Shown in pieces: positions 32,880 through 41,989 of a stretch of DNA of 64,000 nt. The notes below the pieces were generated by a model. The model was given only the letters and a program-made list of their open reading frames with translations. It made no database searches and was not told where the DNA came from. A program made the position numbers and the translations under genes. Position 1 is the stretch's first letter; each line of letters starts with the position of its first letter. The stretch comes from Spongilla lacustris (taxonomy: Eukaryota; Porifera; Demospongiae; Spongillida; Spongillidae), in contig OX442429.1 in the NCBI GenBank assembly GCA_949361645.1, positions 2,793,231 through 2,857,230 on the forward strand, given 5' to 3'.

Positions 32880-35523
32880 CTGTATATACACCACTTCGAC
32901 ACATACGCACTCTTACCGTGGTCTCATCCCTGTGCCTAGTTGCCATATATGATATTTCGCTCAATATACTGCATAATTTATACGTCAGTTTATGTTTCAT
33001 GTATCACTCACCAATGGATGATTGCAGGCACAGCGAGTGTCTCAGCATGCTGTACACAACGTTGTATTGACTTACACAAAGAATTCACATACAGTTACGT
33101 CACACTACTGTAATAATATTAATTTAGGGAGGCACTCAACCGCACCCCTAGGCACTCATAATCCTGCATAATTCAGTCTCATACCACACACATGTACACA
33201 CACACATGTACACACACACATGTACACACACATGTACACACACACATGTACACACACGTGTACACACACACACCATCCCCTTTGTTGACAACCCAAATGC
33301 CTTGCCTGTTATATATGTAATTCACTTTTATGATAGCAGGTAGCATACATGTATTAGTCTGTAGGCTTGGTGACTGGCTATATTTGTTGTACACATTGAA
33401 CTTGTCTGCACAAGGACAGATGCTGTAGCACTTGTGTGTGTGTGTGTTCTCACCGTGATTTAGTGTGGTGTTATTAGCAAGCTCAATGGCTTGAAGAGAG
33501 GAATGTGGTGTGGTTAAAGCCCAGAAAGGCTCTGATGGAGTCAGGATGTGCACTTTGAAGTAAACAACTAATCATAATGAATAAAAAAATCTTTGTGGTC
33601 AAACAACATGTTGTTTGGTGCTATAGTTTCATTGGACAAAGGAATACCCATCTTTGTTACTCTGTATGTGTTGAACATTAATTTTAGAATTCACACATGT
33701 AATGTGTGTTGAGAGAAGTATGCTGCTCAACTTACCTGTATCCCATTATGCAGAGAGGAACTGGAAGCTTGGCAGGCGGCTCACGGGTCAGTGAGTGTGT
33801 ACATGTACATGTATGTGTGCATGTGTACATGTATGTGTGTATGTGTGCATGTGTACATGTATGTGTGTATGTATGTGTGCATGTGTACATGCATATGTAT
33901 GTGTGCATGTGTACATGTATGTGTGTATGTGTGCATGTGTACATGTATGTGTGTATGTGTGCATGTGTACATGTATGTGTGTATGTGTGCATGTGTACAT
34001 GTATGTGTGTATGTGTGCATGTGTACATGTATGTGTGTATGTGTGCATGTGTACATGTATGTGTGTATGTGTGCATGTGTACATGTATGTGTGTATGTGT
34101 GCATGTGTACATGTATGTGTGTATGTGTGTATGTGTGCATGTGTACATGTATGTGTGTATGTGTGTATGTATGTGTGTGTACATGTATGTGTGTATGTAT
34201 GTGTGCATGTGTACATGCATATGTATGTGTGCATGTGTACATGTACATGTGGGTTTACTGACAGAATACTAGAGGTTGGGAAAATGTCCCAATTCAAGTG
34301 GATCCATACAACTGCACCAGACTCAAGGCAGTACCAGAAGGCGATTCCTTGTGCCCTTCCTCATATGATAATTTAGCGTGTACTAATATATGGTTCTGTT
34401 GTTTACATGTGTATTGTGTGTACACATGGACATTGTGCTATATATGTAGTCTTTGCACTAAATTCTTCTTTTTTTTTTACTGCAGGCGCAGCTTAAAGCG
34501 TCCACGATCTGTTCTTCCCGCTTCAAGTAGACATGCCCATAAAAGGCGTCACACTACACACGTTCCTCATACTGGATGTGAGGAGAGCCAACATGTCTGG
34601 TCACAACATGACACTCAACAAGTTCGACTAGGACCAGACCCAGACTGTGGGTCAGTTGTAAGCTGTGATCAAGCGGAGGAGGCAGCAGGCACCACTGGCT
34701 CCAGTGTGGTGCAAAGATTGGATTTCAACTGTGCAGGGCATGAACAGGAGACAGCAGGGCTCACAGACCAGTTGGATCACACTCCCCCAACACGCCGAAG
34801 AAGGGTAATAGTCACCCCTGTAACACTGCCTGCACTCAATACATGTACATGTAGTTGTGTTTGCATACCATCACTGTAGTGCTCTTGTGTGCCCCATATA
34901 CAATTTACTGCCCCCATAAGTCATCTTCTTTCGCGGTGCTGACCAAAACCTCTGCACACACTACCCACCTTCCTTTATAACAGTGGGTGTTTTATCCTTC
35001 AAAAGCAATTCCTACACGCACATGTTTCATTTGTTAACAAGTGTTTTTCTTTACACGCAGACATGCGTTCATTTTGTGGACGACACTGTGGTGTTTGGCT
35101 CCACTGCCATCAAGTATTCCAGGCTTCGGTCTGACAGGAGACGGTATGGCATCTAGCCAAGGTTGTGTGTGTGTGTGTACAAATATACCAGTGTCTGTGT
35201 ACAAACATTTAGAATGTGCACTACATGAGTACATGGCACTTACCACATTGCACAATTGCCTGATATGATATACACATATGTGTACATGTATATGCTCTTA
35301 ACCGCATTCTTTTTGCAGGACAACTGCTCTGTCCCCAACTGAACCAAGTGGGACAATTTTTGTCACACCTGTGAGGAGATCCACAAGGAAGAACAAATCG
35401 GCACTTGGTGTGGAGCTGGATAATGCTGTTTGTTTTGACTCCCCTAGTGACCTACGCACTGCTGACGACAGCTATGTAGTGAAGGTGGTTCCCAATTTGG
35501 CCCTACTGTTTGACAACAACTAG
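32285..35523 (+). CDS. CKAP2-like C-terminal domain protein (4 exons)
   Basis: Proposed exons 32285-32583, 34486-34804, 35061-35143 and 35319-35523, all GT/AG and phase-consistent, total 301 residues. The first two exons are basic and low-complexity (KRPRSVLPASSRHAHKRRH). The last two carry a compact block: HFVDDTVVFGST, then IFVTPVRRSTRKN, an acidic spacer with CFDSPSDL, and a terminal VVPNLALLFDNN. A TPVRRSxR motif followed by a C-terminal PNxAL is what I recall for the C-terminal domain of cytoskeleton-associated protein 2 / CKAP2L, spindle and microtubule proteins. The start ATG is chosen because an upstream ATG (32178) cannot be spliced in frame to this exon. The family call is tentative; TPVRRS motifs also occur in other mitotic proteins. 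Intron 1 is full of microsatellites. Confidence 0.5.
32605..32682. repeat. (CA)n microsatellite
   Basis: About 38 CA dinucleotides, starting some 20 bp past the first donor of the CKAP2-like gene. A degenerate CACATG/CATATGCCACAC repeat and another CA run (32841-32878) follow. Confidence 0.97.
33785..34250. repeat. Compound GT/ACATGT minisatellite
   Basis: About 18 copies of a unit of about 26 bp (GTGTGCATGTGTACATGTAT plus GTGTAT). It is strictly alternating purine-pyrimidine over most of its length. It sits in intron 1 of the CKAP2-like gene and opens six overlapping frames, all spurious. Confidence 0.95.
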
Positions 35524-36445
35524 CAGGGCTGGAAATGTGTGTTTGCAGAACCTTGTCTGTTTTGTGACTTCAGGAGTTTGTCTACTGTGTGGTGTACATA
35601 TATTTTACATGGTACATGTACAACGTTTCTGACAAGTATGACTAATTGGGGTTTTGTGTGTAAGTGGCTTATCAGTTCTGCATTGAAGAGCTTCCTCCCA
35701 CTTATGTGTACATCCCCACCCTCAAAACTCCCACTTGGCAACCCTCTGCATAGTAATAGTATCTACACCTCTGGTGCAGATACTTTAAACACTTGCAGGC
35801 ACCAGCCTGCCCTTTTGTGATAGTGTACTCTTGTAAGCAAACAAAAGGCTCTGATGTAATGATAATGAGTGGGGCTTCCTCCCCTAATGAAGTCCAGTAT
35901 TGCCCTACCCCCCCCCCCCCCCACCCCCCAAATGCCACGTGCCCTTCTTTGCTAACTCTCGCAGCCATCACACACAGGGTGAGCCAGGAACGCCTGAATA
36001 GGGAGACACAAGCATCCTCATACCTACTGCAAGTCGTTTGGCTTCTGTATGACAAAAGAGGACCTACAACACACTGCTAGGCTTGGCAGCACCCTCCTTT
36101 GATCAAGCATAGACAAGCAGCACACCCCACATTTCTGTTGTCCTCAAAGTCTAAGTGCTGTGCATTCTGTGTATACCTCCTGTACATGCACCGCTTTGCT
36201 CCAATCTGGAAATGAATTGAAATGTGTCGCAGACAGATTTAAAAAAAGAAATAATATTATAATTGACACACACACACATACATGTATATACTGTACACAT
36301 TTGACAGATGCGGATGTATTTGTTGAAAGATGCTACCAGCCCATTTTGTGTTGTACAGCCCAAGATTGAGATCAGTGTGGGGTTGCCATGGGAGCAAAGT
36401 ACCACCACAGCCTCTTCCCCCCTCCCTGAGGATGAGGTCCTAAAC
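35524..36445. other. Tail-to-tail intergenic region
   Basis: Space between the 3' ends of the CKAP2-like gene and the cadherin, including both 3' UTRs. It contains a poly-C run (35910-35923) and a CA tract (36265-36276). No gene seen. Confidence 0.5.
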
Positions 36446-39400
36446 TCATACGTCGCTGCCTTCGTCATTATAGGTTAGGTTGTAGAAATCCTGCTCCATG
36501 CCACCCTCGGAATACCTCAACACATCGTCCAGGACAGAGGAGGCATCGGATTCTGCCGTATAGTCCCCTCCCTGCGACACACTGCTCATTTCAGAGTGGT
36601 CCAGGGCGCTTGGCATCACATCGGGGTAGTAGGTGGGAGGTGGTCCCGGCTGTGGGACCATCTGGGGAGGTCCCAGCAGCATGGGTGCGATGTCCCTCCT
36701 GGGAGGGGTGGAGGACCTGGAGGAGGAGCTGTGCTGGGGAGGAGTGGGGGACCTGTGGTGGCGGGAGAAGGACGAAGCCGGGGGCACACCCCTCATGCCT
36801 GCTGGCGGGAGGAACGAGGGGGGTGACAGGCGGTGCGGGGTTGGACCAGCGTAGTGAGCCAGGGCCTCGTCAGAGCCTTGATTAAAACGAGGTATGATGG
36901 AGTTACGTGTGGAGGTGTTGTCCGAGTATGTGCTGTCGTCACAAGAGTTGGCGTCCGAGAGGTGGGTGTGGCCCGCATTGGTGGCCAGCGAGTGGTCCAA
37001 CATGTCCTCGTGGGTGGGGGGATACCCCATGGTGGGGCGGGGGGCAGGGTGGGATGAAGGAGGGTACAGAGGGAGGGGATTGGTGTGGGGTGGATTGCAT
37101 TCCACAGGTGGGGAGGACATGCCTGGCAAGGACTCGACGCACTGGGCGCGCGGTACAGTGGGAGAGAACTTGACATTGGAGTGCTGCTTGGTGGTTGTGT
37201 CCGCCTGGGCCACACTCTCTTGCTGGTCCACCAGGAACAGATCGGCAGTGTAGCTGAACTTAACACTCCCGTGACGCGGGTTGCTCTTGGACGGTGATAC
37301 AGTCTTGGCCTCGCAATTGGAGGCGACAGGGTCCGAATCAGTCTTGTTCTCGCATTTGGAGGCGACAGGGCTAAGGATGCCCTTAGGAGGGGACGATGCC
37401 CTGCTTCCATCAGTAAGGTCGGAGAACTTAACAGATACCCGACGAGATGCGGCCAGGAAGTTCAACTTGTCCCTGTGGCGTCTTCTGTAGAAGTGGAATG
37501 CGACCATCACTACACACAGGCACACCAGGAGCAGCAGGGCTGAGCCAACACTGGCCCCTATGGCGAGCGCCTCTACAGCAACTGGTGTTACCATGGACAC
37601 TGTTACTGCCAGTGTGCAATCCGTGGAAACACTCGTGAAGTTTGGGTTGAAGGCGACTAATATCACAATGTAGGAGGAGTTCCACTGGCTGGGTACACTC
37701 TTAACTGCGACTACACCACTGGTGGGGTTGATTACAAATATTTCACTATTGATGCGGTAGTTCAGTGCAGGACTATTTCCTGTGCCTGATAACACACTAC
37801 CCAGGTATTGGCCAACAGTGGAAGTGCTTGGTATGGTCAGGTTGCGCGTGCCACTGCAGACATCCAACACGTCCACCGCTACCATGGCAGAGCTGGACAC
37901 AGGTGGACTCCCCCCGTCCACAGCTAGCACCATAAACTGGTAGTGTGCTACACTGTTGAAGGGAGCCTTTGCAGTTACGTTGCCCTGCGCATCAACTGTG
38001 AAATAGGTTGAGTTCATCATCAGCTGATAGGAGACTGTGGAACTGCTATAATCGTCGACCATAGCCTCCACACGGCCCACCGTGACTGGAGCGGGCATGC
38101 TCTTAAATACAACAAAGGCATACGAATTGGTGGTGAACGCTAGAGCGCCAATGACCTCCAACTGTACAGTGATCACAGAGGTGAGAGGTAGGCTGCCCGA
38201 GTCCGTGACGTTGACGGTCACGTTCAGCTCCTTCCCCACCACTCTCCTCTCGATGACACCCTTCGTCGTCAGCAGTCCTGTTCTCGAGTCAAGGTCAAAG
38301 AGGCCCAGGCTGGTCAGGTCTGTGGTGGCATTCGTCACCCTGACCAGAGCATAGGTACCCACCACTCCGCTCTCACCCTGGTCAGGGTCGTATCCAACCA
38401 GCTGGGCGACATATGAGCCCAGTGGCTGCTTCTCTAGGAAAGAGAAGCGGGTCTTGTTGAGCTGTGGTGCGTTATCGTTGGTGTCGATCACGTTCACTGT
38501 GCATGTGGTGTTGTAGTACAGTGCAAGGAGGGAGTTATTGTCAAGTGGAAGCACTCCACTCCAGGTGACCCCAATAGTGATATCCAACTGACTTGCTTTT
38601 TCAAAATCAAGGTATCCGTTGACAGTCACAGTACACTGGTAGTAACCACTAAAAGGTACAGAACAACTGGCAGTGAAGTTGGAAGAGCCTTGCAGTATAT
38701 TGCCCTGAACCATATCATTTGTTGAATAATATAACCGAGTCACTTGTGCATTCGGAACGTTTTCAGCAATGCTAACGGGGCAGAGAGACGAACTCGACAA
38801 TAGGGTAACTGAAGGAGGTGTACCAAGGACCACCATGATGGCAGTGCACACGGAGCTGCTCAGTGGAAATGTAGGGGACGAGTCGGTAGCAGTCACACAC
38901 ACGTTGTATCGGGATATAGATGTGGCGGGAACAAAGGGTGAAAACAGCACGAGTGCTCCCGTCGTCTGGTTGATGGTAAAGATCGACGTCTGTGGCACTA
39001 CGCTCTGGATCGAATACACAATCTTCCCTGTGGGCCCCGTGTTGTTGTCCGTGGCTAAGAAACTTTGGATTACCGTTCCAACAGGTGTGTTGTCCGGCAC
39101 GGGACGCAAGGGCTGGAGTGCGAGGAAGACAGGGGCGTAGTAGTTCACCCCTGTCAGCTGCACGACGATCCAAGTGGCCGAGCTTAAAGGCGGGACACCT
39201 TGATCCACCGCCAGAATGGTCAAGTTAAACCAGCTAACGGTGCGACCGTCAATCGAGGCGTTGTTAAAAATGCACGCCTGTGGGGGCTGCGAGGCCCTGT
39301 TCAGTGCCACCGCGAACAGGTTTGTGCTGTCCCCAGCCACTACCTGCACGGTGGAGACGTTCCCGTACGTGCCAGCGTCCATGTCCGTGACTGGGTAGCA

Positions 39401-39838
39401 CAAGTTTATGCCCCCGACCTTGTTGGTCGCCGACATGTTGACGATAGTCGGGAGCCCGACGATCACGGGCGGATAATCGTTAATATCTATGACACCCACA
39501 GCGTAGATAGTGGTCTGACCCTGGGGCATCGTTGCGATGGTGAAGACCCAGCAAGGCGTCTGATGCCCATCCAGGGACCTGTTCGTCCAGACGGACCCGT
39601 TTTGAGCCACAAAGAACGTCCCTGCACCTGGCGCCTGTACGACAAGCGTACCGTTGGACTGAATGTACCCCGCGTATTGGACAGCACTCTGTTTTTCGAC
39701 TACGCTGCCCAAACAGCAGTCAAATATCTTGCCCCCGCAGCCTGTGCAAGCACTGCTGGTGAAGCAAGTGCTTCGAACGGGCTCGAAAAAAGAAATTAAG
39801 ACGATGCAGAGTAACGTCCCAGCGACTGCAGCGAGCAT
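36446..39838 (-). CDS. Cadherin, single exon, type I membrane protein
   Basis: An uninterrupted 1130-residue ORF. A signal peptide (residues 1 to about 23) is followed by a cysteine-rich patch (CTGCGGKIFDCC) and about six diverged cadherin repeats. Visible calcium-binding linkers include VIDINDYPP, VIDTNDNAP, TDMDAGTYG and DPDQGESG, plus AVDQGVPPLSS and AVDGGSPPVSS strand motifs. Several linkers have lost the DxNDxxP consensus. One transmembrane helix lies near residues 757-785 (ASVGSALLLLVCLCVVMVAF), followed by FYRRRHR and a Ser/Pro-rich tail of about 345 residues. I see no classical catenin-binding motif, so adhesion or signalling outside the classical cadherin-catenin system is more likely. 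The whole gene lacks introns and is almost free of the ACATGTAC repeats, with higher GC than its flanks. Start chosen at the ATG before the signal peptide. Confidence 0.9.
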   Translation of the reverse strand: MLAAVAGTLLCIVLISFFEPVRSTCFTSSACTGCGGKIFDCCLGSVVEKQSAVQYAGYIQSNGTLVVQAPGAGTFFVAQNGSVWTNRSLDGHQTPCWVFTIATMPQGQTTIYAVGVIDINDYPPVIVGLPTIVNMSATNKVGGINLCYPVTDMDAGTYGNVSTVQVVAGDSTNLFAVALNRASQPPQACIFNNASIDGRTVSWFNLTILAVDQGVPPLSSATWIVVQLTGVNYYAPVFLALQPLRPVPDNTPVGTVIQSFLATDNNTGPTGKIVYSIQSVVPQTSIFTINQTTGALVLFSPFVPATSISRYNVCVTATDSSPTFPLSSSVCTAIMVVLGTPPSVTLLSSSSLCPVSIAENVPNAQVTRLYYSTNDMVQGNILQGSSNFTASCSVPFSGYYQCTVTVNGYLDFEKASQLDITIGVTWSGVLPLDNNSLLALYYNTTCTVNVIDTNDNAPQLNKTRFSFLEKQPLGSYVAQLVGYDPDQGESGVVGTYALVRVTNATTDLTSLGLFDLDSRTGLLTTKGVIERRVVGKELNVTVNVTDSGSLPLTSVITVQLEVIGALAFTTNSYAFVVFKSMPAPVTVGRVEAMVDDYSSSTVSYQLMMNSTYFTVDAQGNVTAKAPFNSVAHYQFMVLAVDGGSPPVSSSAMVAVDVLDVCSGTRNLTIPSTSTVGQYLGSVLSGTGNSPALNYRINSEIFVINPTSGVVAVKSVPSQWNSSYIVILVAFNPNFTSVSTDCTLAVTVSMVTPVAVEALAIGASVGSALLLLVCLCVVMVAFHFYRRRHRDKLNFLAASRRVSVKFSDLTDGSRASSPPKGILSPVASKCENKTDSDPVASNCEAKTVSPSKSNPRHGSVKFSYTADLFLVDQQESVAQADTTTKQHSNVKFSPTVPRAQCVESLPGMSSPPVECNPPHTNPLPLYPPSSHPAPRPTMGYPPTHEDMLDHSLATNAGHTHLSDANSCDDSTYSDNTSTRNSIIPRFNQGSDEALAHYAGPTPHRLSPPSFLPPAGMRGVPPASSFSRHHRSPTPPQHSSSSRSSTPPRRDIAPMLLGPPQMVPQPGPPPTYYPDVMPSALDHSEMSSVSQGGDYTAESDASSVLDDVLRYSEGGMEQDFYNLTYNDEGSDV

Positions 39839-41989
39839 ACTAGTGTTAGAAGCAGCACAATACTGGAGCCGCGATTAATTGGTACGTGCATATACGTAAT
39901 GTACGTACGTACGTACGTATACACTTGCGCACGCCGCAATGATTTCAAGTGGCGGGCTTTTTAAATACTCGTCGCACGATAAACATATTCATATTTTCAC
40001 AGAGGTATGGCAAAACATGTGCATGTAATGTAGTAATTTCAGCAAGCAATTATTATGCACGTGGATATGGAGTACTTTTATTTTTTAAGTGAATGTGTGA
40101 GCTAGCATTGTGTTACTGGAATACTCACAGCCAGGTAGTTCCTGCAAAATTCCCCTCATAGGCATAGATTTGGGTTGGAGGCGTGGGTAAGAGTAATCAA
40201 TACTACTGCAGAGTATTGAAAGGTGCAAAGGTGTCATAGCACATCTTACTACTTAGAATTCATACCCACTTAGAGACTTTCCCCTTCCTCTTCTAGATCT
40301 ACCACCCGCTGTAAATCTTAGAGTAAACATAAAATGTCTAACCTTTTGATCAGCACGTTTGGTAGTGCAGCACATGTACAAGAAACATATACATATTCAC
40401 AAAGCCATTTGTAAGGGCAGAAGATACAAGGAGCGAGTTGCTTGAAATTAACTGAACATTCATGTGGTAATACTATATGGTAGGCAGCTAATTGAAATAT
40501 TAACATTAAAATCATGCAGAGAAGTCTAATAAATTGTGGTACAATCTGGATAGCACTGGCTAGATGTTTGACCTCACCAATTTGGAGGTCATCAATATTG
40601 GTACATGTACATACCCCAGCTGATGAGTTGAAAGGTTACAATGCTATTGTAAGTAGACCAACATTCCACCTCAGTATAACTGTTGAACTTAATGCAGTGC
40701 AAATGTAGTGCATAGTGAGATGCCAAATGTGGGCTTTTGTGGCCAGTCTCAATGCAAGCCATATATGCTTTCCTAATTTGGCTGCTGCTTGAATTGCCAA
40801 ACCAGCTTCGGTTTAATAGTGAAGGTAAGATAGTTATATATAAACCAAGTGGGCTTGCCAAGCTACCAGTTATTCTGCATGCTGAGTTAGGTCCATTTGC
40901 CAGATCTAGAAGCATAATTTGTTATGATGCATGCATACATTATATGACTACTCAAACATACCTCTGGTAAATAATGTATATTATAATTCATATGCATGCA
41001 AGGACATCTACATGTATGTGCTGACATACCAATGCCATATCTGCAGAGCTTCCATGAGCTCACATGACCCACACAAGATCCTTAGCTTGTTATAGAGGGG
41101 GCTGATGCCAATAGAGCCAGCTAGCCATTTTCAGGTTACTCACACTTGCATTCTCCAGTACTGATATCCTTATGAAAGGATCATGATGCTATTTAGAATC
41201 AAGACATTCCCAGATGAAATCACATATCTGTGATATGAGACTTTGTATGGGCATATATATTATTGATCCACATCAAATATATAGACACTTCTACTATTTG
41301 ATATGTAATTACAGCAGGCACTACAATTATATTGATGTTCAGTGGCGTAACAAACAGGCCATGAATCTATAGATTGGTGGGTTTATGCTCAATGGTAACT
41401 TGGGCAAAGACCATTCCCCACTACTGCATTGTAATCACAACTATTTCGTACAATAACATTGAAAGAGAAAGAGGTCTGGGCTCCAGTGACAGGAGGTCCT
41501 TTTTTGAAAACATTGAAAGAGAATTTCACCTGGGCTACAATCTCCTCATTGGTGCCTAAATGTACCTAACTTTTTGCTCAGTACTATAACCAGGTATACG
41601 TCCTGTTGCTAACGTGCATACAATGTAGCTGCAGATCACAAGGCCCATGAAGCAGATCATCAGAACCCATACAATGGATCATCAGGACCCAGTAGATTAT
41701 TAGGTCCCAGCAGATCATCAGGACCTCGCCTCGTCCCCAGGCCCTCTTTTTATTAAAGTTACGGGGTGAAATTTCAAGTGTAACTGTTAATAAAAGATCA
41801 TAGGTACAGTTAAGTACGTGTATAGTTATTAGATCTCAGAATCTTTGCAGAAGACGTCGACACCGTTGAGTAGTCACGTATCCAGACCCACGTAGTCACC
41901 GCAGCAGTTGGGTTACATTACAAAGAACGTCGTGGGTCAGGATACGAGATTTCAAATTAAAATTAATTAATAGTTAGTAAAAAAAAAAC
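39839..41989. other. Intergenic region, cadherin to NAXD
   Basis: Head-to-head spacer containing both promoters. It has a (GTAC)n-like run at 39900-39920. The AT-rich remainder has no ORF with recognisable similarity. A short degenerate repeat with core AGATCATCAGGACCC lies at 41650-41720. Confidence 0.5.

Noticed and set aside
33706..34376. ORFs of 155-193 residues in six frames
   Set aside because: All derive from the alternating GT/ACATGT array in an intron.
36793..37410. 205-residue minus-strand ORF inside the cadherin
   Set aside because: An out-of-frame shadow of the GC-rich cadherin tail.
39200..39799. 199-residue plus-strand ORF
   Set aside because: Antisense shadow of the cadherin N-terminus with no recognisable motif.
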